Notes under the pieces: generated by a model
What the model was told of the DNA's origin: nothing
Databases searched by the model: none
The model's input: only the letters and a program-made list of their open reading frames with translations
Assembly (NCBI GenBank): GCA_016713405.1
Contig: JADJPF010000003.1
Coordinates: 310,001 to 374,000, forward strand
Direction of reading: 5' to 3'
DNA: 64,000 bases
From: Blastocatellia bacterium
Lineage (GTDB): Bacteria > Acidobacteriota > Blastocatellia > Chloracidobacteriales > JADJPF01
Shown: positions 52,886 through 62,244 of the stretch, in pieces
Layout: each line of letters starts with the position of its first letter
Numbering within the stretch: the stretch's first letter is position 1
Made by a program: the position numbers and the translations under genes

Positions 52886-53970
52886 ATTTGCCCAAATTCT
52901 ACTTTTTGACAAGAAAAAGTAGGTTTTAACCAAGGAGCAAGCCAAGAGGCGGTTAATTCTGATGAAGGAAAGAAATTAGGAATGCCTTTTTTACCCATTC
53001 CAGCAACTACTTTTTCTTTAACCATAGAAATATATTGTTCTGCTGTATATTCGGCAGTATTTGCATTAAGAATTACTTCTAGTCCCCACTCCTTAGCATG
53101 ACGACGAATACCATGAATTTTGCTTTCTAAAGGGCAATAGCTATCTATAGAAATTCCGTTTTCACTAGTTACAAAAACACCATTAGGAGTATTAATTGCT
53201 AAGGAAATATTTCCTGGCGTATGGCCTGGAGTATGAAGCAGGGCGACACCATCACCTAACATAACATCATCATCAATGAGGATTTGTTTATCTGTACAAA
53301 CATCTTTAAGTGCATCAGGGACATACCAAGGAATTTGTACTGGATGAAGTTGTTTCATAGATTCAACTTCTGCACGATGGAAAATAAAATGGGCATTAGG
53401 GAAAAGTGCTTGTCTAGGGGGTTGATTATTTTTAGCTATAGTTCCCATAAGCCTTCTTAAATCTTGTACATGTAAATGATCAAAGCTTATATAATCTATT
53501 TCTGAAGGTTTTACTCCAATAGCTTTTAGGTGTTCTTCTACATTAGCTACTTTTTTGCTCAAAATATTTTCTGAAATAAATGTTCCATAACGCTTAATTT
53601 GTTTTGCGTAAAATGGGACAGCTTTTGATGCTTCAAAATCGCTTGGATTCATAAGTAGATTTTTGATTTTTTCTCCTTGGCGAAACTGAACAAAGAGAGT
53701 TCTATTAGTCATAACTACATAAGGAGCAGGAGAAAGAGCAGCACCCCAAAAGCCAAATTTAGTTGGGTAAGGAAAAGAAATTAAATCAAAAGTACGAACA
53801 GCTAGAACTTTTGGCCCAGCAGAAAATTTTTTATGAAAATCTTGTGCTAAATGTCTAACAGCCTCAAGTTTAGCCCCTGTTAAAGTAATTTTACTTGCAG
53901 GTAAAAAATCTGTAATAGGTAGAATTTTTTTATCAATGGTTTTAGTTGGCTCATCCAAAGTTACTAACAT
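52867..53970 (-). CDS. MBL-fold metallohydrolase-like protein with altered metal motif
   Basis: The 367-residue protein has a metallo-beta-lactamase fold pattern in residues 155-300. The first metal motif reads HLHVQD (His165, His167, Gln169, Asp170) in place of HxHxDH. LLHTPGHTPGN keeps the next ligand, His250, while the final His loop is replaced by VILNANT. About 150 residues precede the core. It may bind one metal or have another reaction. Its relatives include lactonases and glyoxalase II; no substrate is inferred. It is convergent with accC. Confidence 0.75.
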   Translation of the reverse strand: MLVTLDEPTKTIDKKILPITDFLPASKITLTGAKLEAVRHLAQDFHKKFSAGPKVLAVRTFDLISFPYPTKFGFWGAALSPAPYVVMTNRTLFVQFRQGEKIKNLLMNPSDFEASKAVPFYAKQIKRYGTFISENILSKKVANVEEHLKAIGVKPSEIDYISFDHLHVQDLRRLMGTIAKNNQPPRQALFPNAHFIFHRAEVESMKQLHPVQIPWYVPDALKDVCTDKQILIDDDVMLGDGVALLHTPGHTPGNISLAINTPNGVFVTSENGISIDSYCPLESKIHGIRRHAKEWGLEVILNANTAEYTAEQYISMVKEKVVAGMGKKGIPNFFPSSELTASWLAPWLKPTFSCQKVEFGQINSLDI

Positions 53971-54115
53971 TTAATAGCTCCTAAAGAAAAATACTGCATT
54001 ACTAAAAAAGAGCAATTTTTGAGGTTTGATTTTTGTTTGTAAGAAAATATAATCTAAATCTACTTTGTTTTGTTAATATTATTTTCCCAGCCAAGCTAAG
54101 TAAAAGGAATAAATA

Positions 54116-55132
54116 ATGCGTAACTTATTGATCATACTAAATTTACTGATATTAGTTAATAGTTTTGTTATTGAAGCTAAAGCACAAAAGGCTAAAGCTA
54201 AAGAACCTGTTAAAAACGTAACAACTAGCTCTAATACCACAACTTCATTAGTAGTTGAGCAAGTAATTAATGGTGATCTAGTAAAATTAACTAATGGTGA
54301 GTTAGTAAGATTAATTGGGGCTGATGCTCCTGTAACATCTGTAGGTAATCAGCCAGGGCAAGAACCTTGGGCTAGTGAGGCGCGAACTTTTACAGAACGT
54401 CTAGCTATAGGTAAAGAAATTACAATCAATAATTTAGGCTTGTCAGCAGATGAATATGGTAGGCGTATAGGTTTAATTTATATCTATGATTTATGGTTGG
54501 ACTATGAATTAGTTAAAGAGGGTTTAGCAGTAGTTCAAAGTAACAGGTATTTAGATAATAAAAGTAAACAGCAACTCTTGGATGCTCAAAGCGAAGCTAT
54601 AAAGGCAGGAAAAGGTATTTGGAATGCTGAAAATCGGATGCCGTTACCACCAAAAGAATTTCGTGCAGCTAATGGTATAGAAGAAGGAAATAAAAATGAA
54701 TCTTGGAAAAATATTGCTTCTAAATCTCCTCAATCAAAAAGTGTTAATACGTCCAATAGCTCTAGCAAAACTACTGATCCAAGCTCAAGTGATACCACAA
54801 GTGTTAGTTCTGTTGTTAGTAAGGAAGCTTTAGACTCCTTAAAGCAAATTCAAGAAAAATTGGAGGGTGGTTTAAGAAGCAATGAAATAGCAAAATTAGT
54901 TGCTATTGCAGATGGAAAAGTTCAGGCGGCTAGCTCTGTCTCAAAAGTTGATCGAATACTAGTTAGAAACTTAAAAGATGCGTTGGATGCTTATAAATTA
55001 GTGCTAGACGCTTTTAAGAGAAGAGAGACTGCAACGGACGCAGAGCGACCAAGATATGATAAATTTATTGATGGGGCTTTAGAAATTGCAGATAAATCAA
55101 TTATAGAAGCAGAAACAAAATGTTGTAAATAA
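54116..55132 (+). CDS. Secreted thermonuclease-like (SNase) protein
   Basis: The 338-residue protein has a signal peptide (residues 1-23) and an SNase-like domain at about residues 45-175: VEQVINGDLVKLTNGELVRLIGADAP, split over two strands with the first active-site Arg, then an acidic SEARTFTE and EYGRRIGLIYIY with the second Arg. A Ser/Thr-rich linker follows, then a helical C-terminal domain of about 100 residues. The family cleaves DNA or RNA with calcium; activity here is inferred. An insertion sequence remnant starts just after the stop. Confidence 0.87.
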   Translation: MRNLLIILNLLILVNSFVIEAKAQKAKAKEPVKNVTTSSNTTTSLVVEQVINGDLVKLTNGELVRLIGADAPVTSVGNQPGQEPWASEARTFTERLAIGKEITINNLGLSADEYGRRIGLIYIYDLWLDYELVKEGLAVVQSNRYLDNKSKQQLLDAQSEAIKAGKGIWNAENRMPLPPKEFRAANGIEEGNKNESWKNIASKSPQSKSVNTSNSSSKTTDPSSSDTTSVSSVVSKEALDSLKQIQEKLEGGLRSNEIAKLVAIADGKVQAASSVSKVDRILVRNLKDALDAYKLVLDAFKRRETATDAERPRYDKFIDGALEIADKSIIEAETKCCK

Positions 55133-55139
55133 AAGTTTT

Positions 55140-55245
55140 GTTTTACTTGAAAAAGTTCTAGGGCAATTTCAGCATCAGTTTCGGTAACTGCTTGATAAAT
55201 AAGCTTGAGGGCTAGAACAATTTTTTTAAGATCTAGGATTAACAA
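55140..55245 (-). pseudogene. IS256-family transposase C-terminal remnant
   Basis: The frame reads LILDLKKIVLALKLIYQAVT and then ETDAEIALELFQVKQNF, which matches the DLKxIYxAxTExxAxxALExF segment of IS256 (Mutator-type) transposases. It then runs into the antisense of the SNase gene end. It is out of frame with the catalytic piece at 55239-55790, and about 60 codons expected between them are missing. It is a degraded leftover. Confidence 0.6.
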
Positions 55246-55790
55246 TTGCGTAAGCCATCTTCTTTACGGTTCTTTAACTCTGTTACTATGCTCAACCAAA
55301 ATCTAGCTCCTTGGTTTTCACTAGCCCACATTCCTAATACTTCTTTGTATCCTCTCAAATTTACTCCTATTGCTAAATATATTGCTTTATTATTGACTTT
55401 TCCTTTTGTATGTACTTTTCCTTGTATAGCATCTAGGTAAACTATTGGATAAACTGCATCTAAGGGTCTAGTTTGCCAAGTTCTTACTTCCTCTACATAA
55501 CTATAGAAATATTCTCCTAGCACTCTTTCTAGCGATTCTATATTTATATTTCTGAATACCCAGTTCAACGTTCCTACACATGGCGTTTTTCCTTCCTTAA
55601 ATCGCAAAGCTAGAGCTATTTCTTTTCCATAATTACGCCCCCATTCTGCTATTGCACTATAGCTTTTATACCCACTCATTATTGCTGCTATTGTCATTAA
55701 CAATATTGCTTCTAACTTATGTCTCTTTCCTTTGGCTTGACGAAAGTCCTCTACTTCGTTTAATACTTCTTTTAAAGTTTTAGGAGTCAT
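55239..55790 (-). pseudogene. Truncated chimeric transposase: ISAs1-type N-terminus joined to IS256-type core
   Basis: The 183-residue frame opens with an ISAs1/H-repeat-type N-terminus (EVLNEVEDFRQAKGKRHKLE, then SYSAIAEWGRNYGKEI). From about residue 110 it switches to the IS256 core, with TRPLDAVYPIVYLDAIQGKV holding the first catalytic Asp, followed by KAIYLAIGVN and LSIVTELKNR. It ends early at GLRNC, so the later catalytic residues are absent and the protein should be inactive. The joint is in frame. The ATG has a poor ribosome binding site. Confidence 0.75.
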
Positions 55791-55920
55791 AGTTTTTCCC
55801 TTTTCTTTTGGTAAAGTTTTGGAATTTTACTATACTCCTTTCTCTTTTTGCTTTTTAGAGAACTGAATGACCCTACACTAGCTCTTTAGGGCTAGTCTAA
55901 ATTTTTAGGGAGGAAAATTT

Positions 55921-56409
55921 ATGCTTTCAGATGGATTAAAAAAAGAATTGCAACCAAAAATAATGACAATGAGAGTGCTTTGGGCAGCTATGACAATGAC
56001 ACTATTTATGTTTACAGTAGTTTTCTTTGTGCTACTTAGACCAACTACAGTAGCTTTTCCTAATGTCACTTCTACGCTAGATTTGGCTTTGTCTTTTATG
56101 GCTGTAACTTCTATTTCAGCTTCTTTTGTATTAAAAAATCTTTTTTTATCCAAAGAAGGTATAAAAAAAGTAATGCAGGAATCTGCGTCAAAAGATAAAG
56201 CTATATTGGAATTATCCAACAGATATTTTACTAATATGGTAGTAAGGCTAGCTATTAATGAGACAATCGCACTTTATGGACTTGTTTTAAGTTTAGTAAC
56301 ACTACGCCCTGTTTTAATTCCTTTTGTTGCAATTGCTTTAGTGATGAATATTTTAACTTTTCCTAATTATGAAAACTTTGCTGAATCTGTCTTGCAAGAA
56401 AACTTTTAA
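55921..56409 (+). CDS. Small membrane protein with four helices, unknown function
   Basis: AGGGAGGAAAA precedes the ATG. The 162-residue protein has hydrophobic segments at about residues 20-41, 52-75, 107-127 and 128-150, and a charged cytoplasmic-type loop (LSKEGIKKVMQESASKDK) between helices two and three. No Cys pairs or catalytic motifs are seen and no family is recognised. It is convergent with the Hsp70-like gene, four bases apart. Immediately upstream is the IS remnant. Confidence 0.65.
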   Translation: MLSDGLKKELQPKIMTMRVLWAAMTMTLFMFTVVFFVLLRPTTVAFPNVTSTLDLALSFMAVTSISASFVLKNLFLSKEGIKKVMQESASKDKAILELSNRYFTNMVVRLAINETIALYGLVLSLVTLRPVLIPFVAIALVMNILTFPNYENFAESVLQENF

Positions 56410-56413
56410 GCTT

Positions 56414-59248
56414 TTATTGAATAAGCTTTAGTCCTAGCGGTAAAGATTCGCCAAAAATTCTTGCTGCGTCGCGTTGTTCGGCTGGAACATAATTTTCTAG
56501 GCTCTCGATTAAGTAAGCTTGCTTGTTAATTTCTTTTATTTTAGCAATTATACGGTTTCGCAAACTGTTGTTAATGTCTCGTGCTGTGTCATTGGTACGC
56601 GCTCCCATCTGAGCAAGTGCTAAAACAAAACTATCTAAAGCAATTGTTTCAATATTTAAGATTGCTTCTAACCAGTTGGTGACAATTTTAGGGGATACTA
56701 CTGTATCAATCGTAGCATAAAAAGGAATCCGTGCGCCGATACGACCTAAAGCCCAAAATTCATTTTCTCCAGCTTGACCATTTTGGATACGAGAAACCAA
56801 AGCATTTCCTAATTCAGTTTTATGATGTTGGGTTAATAGTTCCATGCTTGCTAGAACTCGCCAAGTTTCTCTTTCCACTTGTGGATTAAGTCGGACACGT
56901 TTTTTAGTTTTACTTCCAAGTAGTTGAGGAACATAGCGTTCATAGAAATCAAGCTGTTGACCTTTAGTAAAACCAGCACAAACCCTACGCCATAGAACAT
57001 GCCATTCAGCCTGGCATTGCTCATCATCTAGGAAATATAGCCCTCGATGGTAAAGTTTGCGGGCTTGTTGAAGTCGCCAATCATCAACTGGGTCGCCAAA
57101 ACCGGGACGCAAGCAAAAACCATAGAGATTTAGCCAACGGGCTTCAAATTTTCCTCCTAATTTGCGGCCTTCAACAAGTTCCATTAACTGATCTGATAGT
57201 TTACGGATTAACTCTAGCGGCCAACTATCCCGGCCAATACCAATTATTTCTTCTAATCTGCCCAATAATTCAACAGGACTTGCTGTTAATTGACAAACTT
57301 TTCCTGGATCTTCACTTGATCCAAAGACTTCTTTAATAGCTTCTTTAGCTTTCTCTATAGTTTCTTCTGGAATTACCTGCTGACTTTGTGGAAGTATTCC
57401 GGTTTCTTTACGAAAAGCTTTGATTTGAGGAGTATCTTTACGTAGTTGGAATTGAAGCCGCCAGCGATGTTCCGTAATTTGTGACTCGCACCAAATTTCT
57501 AATGTCCCAACCTCGGTAAATTCCGTAGCAATTTTTACTGGAATATCAACGTTAGTTGAGCGTTTGCCAAAGCGAATAACTGTAACTAATGGTGAATGAG
57601 GATGCAGATCATCAGGATCTACAGTAATAATATCGCCTAATTTATCACCTTGACGAGTTGTAGAACTCCAAAGATTAAAGCTAACCGGACGATTTGCTTG
57701 TAAAACCAGATTTCCAGCAGCCATTTCCCAAGTTAGTTTAGTTCCTTCCTCGGTTCCTCGTGGTAAAACACAAACAACATCTACTTTAGACTCTTTTTCT
57801 TCCGAATCTTCACGATTAATTGCAATGTAATAAGCTTTTGCACTGCCTGAACCAACACGAATACCACCTTGACGACGGATAAAACCATAATAAGCAGCAC
57901 CAATAGCAACAGCAGTGTCTAGCGCGTCATTAGAAAGCATTTTAGGAAGCCAATCTTGTTGTCCATCATCAAACCAATTCATCAAAGCTTCAGCTAATCT
58001 TACTCTTAGAATGGGTGGTTTGAAAAATCCTCCATTAAAAAGTATTGCATCCGGTCGAACGGGGCCAGAATCACCACCAGCACGATGTAAAAATTCAGCT
58101 AAATGACGTGTAATTGCTGGATCTTGCTCGTAAGGCAGGCCTATTTCACGTAGTCCAGTACGTTTTTCATTGTGCGGCTTTTCTGCAAGTTCTGTAACAG
58201 GCAGAAAACCTTCTAAAATTAAATCTAAAACTTGGGGACGAGTTAATTCTGTTTGAATTAAGCCTCCAACAAGACTACTTCCGCTACCAGCAATTCTAAT
58301 TGTCGCGCTTTGCTCGCTATCATCTCCAAGTAGCTTTTCTTTCGCGCTACAACATTGGCGAAGCAAGGCGGCTCGTTGTTGTAAGGTTAGTTTATTGCTA
58401 ATTTGTGATTGCACTTGATAGGTTAGGGCGTGGTCTACGTTATCACCACCTAATAAAAGATGCTCACCTACAGCAGTACGATCAAACTTTACTTCATCAT
58501 TTTCACGGCTAACACGAATTAAACTAAAGTCAGATGTTCCACCGCCAACGTCACAGACTAAAATAGTCTCTTTGTCGGCTACATATTTTTCAAAATTTTC
58601 ATGATTAGTGACAATCCAGGAATAAAAAGCTGCTAACGGCTCTTCAAGCAAAGTTAAATTTGTAAAACCTGCTTTGTGTGCTGCTTCAACTGTTAATTCC
58701 CTGGCTTCTTCATCAAATGAAGCAGGAACAGTAAGAACAATTTCTTGATTTTCAAAGCGAGTTTCTGCATTCTCACCAAATTCATGATTCCAGGTATCTC
58801 GAATATGTTTAAGATAGCTAGCTGAAGCTTCAACTGGCGAGCAAGCATCTTCTCCAAGATCTGATCCCCAAGGTAAAATTTTAGCTCGTCGGTCTACTTC
58901 AGGATAACAAAGCCAGGATTTAGCAGAACTAACTAGCCTAGCAGGGACTAAAGCACCCTGTTCACGTGCAAAAGTTCCTACAGCAGTTTTTGCAGTTTCA
59001 TCCCAAGGTAGCCAAAGGCTTTCAGCCGCAATATCATATTCTCCAGCAATATAAAGAAAAGATGGAAGTGTGCGAATAGGCGCACCTTCGCCAGGTGCTA
59101 CTAATTGAGGGATTTCATAGAGTTCAATTATAGGAAATTCTATTTCTGCGCTACTTTGGCGACGAACAAAGGCGACAGCCGAATTGGTAGTACCTAGATC
59201 AATACCAATAATAAATTGAGATTTTGGTTTTTTTTCTGCTGTTTGCAT
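56414..59248 (-). CDS. Hsp70-family (DnaK-like) protein with long C-terminal DUF3731-type region
   Basis: The 944-residue protein has Hsp70 nucleotide-site motifs: IGIDLGTTNSAVAF (residues 14-27), CDVGGGTSDFSLI (phosphate 2) and ILFNGGFFKPPILR (adenosine). After the ATPase domain (to about residue 480) a beta-rich segment replaces a canonical peptide-binding domain. From about residue 640 a helical C-terminal region reads RWLNLYGFCLRPGFGDP and HRGLYFLDDEQCQAEWHVLWRR split over two parts, resembling DUF3731. It overlaps the preceding Hsp70-like gene by one base (TAATG). Probably a specialised chaperone; the client is unknown. Confidence 0.9.
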   Translation of the reverse strand: MQTAEKKPKSQFIIGIDLGTTNSAVAFVRRQSSAEIEFPIIELYEIPQLVAPGEGAPIRTLPSFLYIAGEYDIAAESLWLPWDETAKTAVGTFAREQGALVPARLVSSAKSWLCYPEVDRRAKILPWGSDLGEDACSPVEASASYLKHIRDTWNHEFGENAETRFENQEIVLTVPASFDEEARELTVEAAHKAGFTNLTLLEEPLAAFYSWIVTNHENFEKYVADKETILVCDVGGGTSDFSLIRVSRENDEVKFDRTAVGEHLLLGGDNVDHALTYQVQSQISNKLTLQQRAALLRQCCSAKEKLLGDDSEQSATIRIAGSGSSLVGGLIQTELTRPQVLDLILEGFLPVTELAEKPHNEKRTGLREIGLPYEQDPAITRHLAEFLHRAGGDSGPVRPDAILFNGGFFKPPILRVRLAEALMNWFDDGQQDWLPKMLSNDALDTAVAIGAAYYGFIRRQGGIRVGSGSAKAYYIAINREDSEEKESKVDVVCVLPRGTEEGTKLTWEMAAGNLVLQANRPVSFNLWSSTTRQGDKLGDIITVDPDDLHPHSPLVTVIRFGKRSTNVDIPVKIATEFTEVGTLEIWCESQITEHRWRLQFQLRKDTPQIKAFRKETGILPQSQQVIPEETIEKAKEAIKEVFGSSEDPGKVCQLTASPVELLGRLEEIIGIGRDSWPLELIRKLSDQLMELVEGRKLGGKFEARWLNLYGFCLRPGFGDPVDDWRLQQARKLYHRGLYFLDDEQCQAEWHVLWRRVCAGFTKGQQLDFYERYVPQLLGSKTKKRVRLNPQVERETWRVLASMELLTQHHKTELGNALVSRIQNGQAGENEFWALGRIGARIPFYATIDTVVSPKIVTNWLEAILNIETIALDSFVLALAQMGARTNDTARDINNSLRNRIIAKIKEINKQAYLIESLENYVPAEQRDAARIFGESLPLGLKLIQ

Positions 59249-61101
59249 TATTCTTCTTCACGCTCTCGAACATTAAATTCTAGTTTCCATTTATGTTGGT
59301 CATCACGAGAAACACACCAGACTTCTAACGTCCCGATTTCCGTCATTCTGGACTCTAACTCTACAGGTAAGACATTATCTTCCTGTCCAGGAATCTCTAA
59401 AGTTATTTCTAGCGGGGATAATTCTTGAATTTCATCTCCCCAATCTTCTATTAGCGTTCCAATAGAGTCTTTTTTGCGGGTATTAGAGCTTAAAAATCGA
59501 AATTCGGCAGGTTCGCCAACTACAAGACCAAATTCTTGGTTAGGAATTTGTGCAGATGTGCCTTCTTCCATACCAAATGGCACAACACAAAGAGCTTTTA
59601 AGGGTGCAGGGAAGCCTGGAATTGCTGGCATCGCGCTTTCAATGCCTATGTAATAGGTACGATTTGCCCCGCCACGAATGCGAACACCGCGACCTTGACG
59701 CGCTTGACCATAATAAGTTGCTCCGCGAGCTACAGCCGTATCTAAATCAGCAGAATAAAGCTCTTTTACAGGCTCAAAACCTGCTTGTGCTAACCAATTA
59801 TTTAGTGTTGCAACAACTTTTTGGCGCAAAATGTCGGCTTTCATCACACCACCATTAAAAAGTATTGCTGTTGGACAAGCAAATCCATCAGTAGAACGGC
59901 GGATTTGATAATTTTCTGTGTCTTCTCGGGCTTGTTGTGATAGGAATTTAGCTAAATGCTTGGTGACTGCTGGATCTGCAGCATAAGGAAGGCCGATTTC
60001 TTGTAGTCCCACACGGCGTTGTTTAGCGGGCATGTCCGTATTTTGACAGTTTGGGAAGAAGCCTTGTAGCAGAATTTGCTCAATATCTACTCGATTTAGC
60101 TCGGTTGTGATGGTTCCACCAACTAAACCAGTACCTTTGCCTAGGATAGTTACAGGTTCTTTATCTAAATTTGTGTTGCTTAGAAGCCTTTCTTTAGCAA
60201 TTCGGCAGCGATACCAAAGGCTTTGTAGTTGCCAATTGTCAATTTTTGTTCCTCGTTCTTGAAGTCTAAGCTGTAAAAGTCTTGCTAAGGCTAGATCCAT
60301 GTTGTCACCACCTAGCAAAATATGTTCGCCGACGGCAACACGGTTTAAAACTAGCTCACCTTTTTCTTCTGAAACAGCAATTAAACTAAAATCTGTTGTT
60401 CCACCGCCAACGTCACAGACTAAAATTAGGTCGCCAACCGTGACTTGCTTACGCCAAGTCTCGCCTTGGCTTTCAATCCAAGAATAAAATGCTGCTTGAG
60501 GTTCTTCTAGCAATGTAACATTATGTAGTCCTGCTAGTTCTGCTGCTTTCATTGTTAGATCACGAGCAGCCATATCAAAAGATGCAGGCACGGTAAGCAA
60601 GATTTCTTGGTCTGTTAAGCTAAGATTTGAGCCTAATTGTTGTTGCTCATAGTCCCAGGCTTGGCGCAAATACTCTAAATAAAGCTGAGAAACGGTTAAG
60701 GGTGAAACTTTGGAAATATCTGCTGCTGATTGCCAAGGTAAAATTGGCTGAGTTCGGTTAACGCCTGGATGACAAAGCCAGGATTTAGCCGAAGCAACAA
60801 AACGAGTGGGATTTTCTGCACCTCGTTTGCGAGCTAGTTCACCTACTACAAAAGAATGTTCACTTGTCCAGGGAAGCGAGGTGCTACCTTTAGGAAAATC
60901 ATACTCTCCAGGTATATAAAGAAATGATGGAAGCAATTTTTGGCTGGCAACTTCACTAGGATTAATTAATTGTGAAACAGAAAAAAGGGAAATATCTGCC
61001 TTTTCGTCTTCGGCTGGATTAATTCGGCGACTGCTAGCAAGTGCGCAATTGGTAGTTCCAAGGTCAATACCAACAATATATTCAGAATTATTTTTAGACA
61101 T
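59248..61101 (-). CDS. Hsp70-family (DnaK-like) protein
   Basis: The 617-residue protein keeps the ATPase motifs VGIDLGTTNCALAS (residues 10-23), LVCDVGGGTTDFSLIAV and AILFNGGVMKADILRQ. A beta-rich C-terminal part ends with ESRMTEIGTLEVWCVSRDD, without the helical lid and EEVD-like end of DnaK. Its 3' end overlaps the next Hsp70-like gene by one base, so they are cotranslated. DUF2760 lies 34 bases upstream. The three-gene unit is a known arrangement in several phyla, and the pair may form a heteromeric chaperone. No DnaJ or GrpE gene is nearby. Confidence 0.92.
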   Translation of the reverse strand: MSKNNSEYIVGIDLGTTNCALASSRRINPAEDEKADISLFSVSQLINPSEVASQKLLPSFLYIPGEYDFPKGSTSLPWTSEHSFVVGELARKRGAENPTRFVASAKSWLCHPGVNRTQPILPWQSAADISKVSPLTVSQLYLEYLRQAWDYEQQQLGSNLSLTDQEILLTVPASFDMAARDLTMKAAELAGLHNVTLLEEPQAAFYSWIESQGETWRKQVTVGDLILVCDVGGGTTDFSLIAVSEEKGELVLNRVAVGEHILLGGDNMDLALARLLQLRLQERGTKIDNWQLQSLWYRCRIAKERLLSNTNLDKEPVTILGKGTGLVGGTITTELNRVDIEQILLQGFFPNCQNTDMPAKQRRVGLQEIGLPYAADPAVTKHLAKFLSQQAREDTENYQIRRSTDGFACPTAILFNGGVMKADILRQKVVATLNNWLAQAGFEPVKELYSADLDTAVARGATYYGQARQGRGVRIRGGANRTYYIGIESAMPAIPGFPAPLKALCVVPFGMEEGTSAQIPNQEFGLVVGEPAEFRFLSSNTRKKDSIGTLIEDWGDEIQELSPLEITLEIPGQEDNVLPVELESRMTEIGTLEVWCVSRDDQHKWKLEFNVREREEE

Positions 61102-61135
61102 AGTTTTATAACTTTAAGAAAATTTCAAAATAACT

Positions 61136-61699
61136 TTAAGGGATTTCAACTTCTGCCGGAGCTAAAATTATTTGACTTGTAGTTTCTGGTAAAGCTGGTA
61201 AATCTACTTTAGTTACTTTCCAGCCACGATGACGAAGCAACCCTTTAATTGGAGGTTTACCAGTAACATTACCTATTAATTTAATTGTGGCAGGGTCAAA
61301 ACCTGTGTCGACTGTGACTTGTTCACCTTCGCTAGAATCCATAACAGGTTCAAGCTGTAAATAACGGCTTAATACTTGTTGGCAACTTTCATGCAAGTTA
61401 CGAACAGCCGCGCCAACTTGAGCATCTGCATAGGGTTTTATGTCTTCTTTTAAGAAATCTACAAGCCGCGCATCTCTTTGTAAAATATTGAGCAGTTGCA
61501 TAGCACGGGCATTATGTTCTGCTTCTTGTTTACGTAATTCTTCTGGTGTAGGGCCAGCCGGAAGAGCAACTTTTTCAGGTTCTTTTTGAAGTTTCATTTC
61601 CTTTAACAAATTGTCAGGTAAGGTGTTAGAAGTTAATAGAGCAAAAAAAGCTTTTATTGCTAAACCTAATCCCATTAATAATATTTCCTTATTTTTCAA
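61136..61699 (-). CDS. DUF2760 domain-containing protein
   Basis: The 187-residue protein has an N-terminal hydrophobic helix (about residues 5-25) that could anchor it. A Pro/Glu-rich coiled segment follows, then the DUF2760 core RAMQLLNILQRDARLVDFLKED and HRGWKVTKVDLPALP. It heads the minus-strand trio with the two Hsp70-like genes. A cofactor role for the chaperones is suggested only by this conserved linkage. Confidence 0.9.
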   Translation of the reverse strand: MKNKEILLMGLGLAIKAFFALLTSNTLPDNLLKEMKLQKEPEKVALPAGPTPEELRKQEAEHNARAMQLLNILQRDARLVDFLKEDIKPYADAQVGAAVRNLHESCQQVLSRYLQLEPVMDSSEGEQVTVDTGFDPATIKLIGNVTGKPPIKGLLRHRGWKVTKVDLPALPETTSQIILAPAEVEIP

Positions 61700-61883
61700 G
61701 CTTTATGGCTAAATAATTTTAGCTTGTGATTTTACTTAATTGCTTAAATAGTGGCAACTAAAGCAGAACGATAATAAAACACTCAATCAATCCTTATGAA
61801 ATTTTTATGCCTCATTTAGTCTTTCCTTATACCTAAAGCTTTAACATAAAGCTAGTAATAATTTATTTTAGGAAAAGGCTTAT

Positions 61884-62204
61884 ATGTTTCTACTAAAACA
61901 GATTTCTTTATCTTCAAAATGTGAAATTTGCCATCAGAAAGATTGTTTTAATGCAAAAAAGAACTTTTGCTCAAGGTGTGCAGATTTTGACTCAGAAGTA
62001 ACTCCAATACCAAAAAGAGTAGCAAAATATAATCTTGCTAATATAGGAACATTACTAGGTATATTGGTAGGGTTATCTTTACTTCTAGTAATTATGTTAG
62101 TAACAGGAAAAGAGATTAAAGAGGCGTTTTATGTTGGGCTAGGTTTTGCTATTTGGGGAGCAATATTAGGTTCTGTGGTTGGTGAAGGGCTGATGAAACT
62201 GTAA
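61884..62204 (+). CDS. Small zinc-finger membrane protein, unknown function
   Basis: The 106-residue protein has two Cys pairs near the N-terminus, CEIC and CSRC (residues about 13-32), suggesting a zinc ribbon. Two hydrophobic segments follow at about 54-75 and 84-103, the second Gly-rich. TTTTAGGAAAAGG precedes the ATG. It resembles in plan the zinc-ribbon membrane protein at 13855-14364, without clear sequence similarity. It lies 40 bases upstream of the porin gene and may be cotranscribed. Confidence 0.65.
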   Translation: MFLLKQISLSSKCEICHQKDCFNAKKNFCSRCADFDSEVTPIPKRVAKYNLANIGTLLGILVGLSLLLVIMLVTGKEIKEAFYVGLGFAIWGAILGSVVGEGLMKL

Positions 62205-62244
62205 GCAATAAATTTATAACTGTAAATTTACGAAGGTGTAATTA

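Larger units (their letters stand above)
55139..55877 (-). mobile_element. Decayed insertion sequence with chimeric transposase
   Basis: The stretch between the SNase gene and the next membrane protein holds two transposase-derived frames on the minus strand (55239-55790 and 55140-55245). Weakly matching end sequences, TAGGGCAATTTCAG at 55159-55172 and TGTAGGGTCATTCAG (minus) at 55863-55877, lie in inverted orientation. No target duplication is seen. The outer limits are therefore approximate. Confidence 0.6.

Noticed and set aside
55159..55877. Confident terminal inverted repeats for the IS remnant
   Set aside because: Only about ten of fourteen bases match between the two ends and no target duplication is visible.
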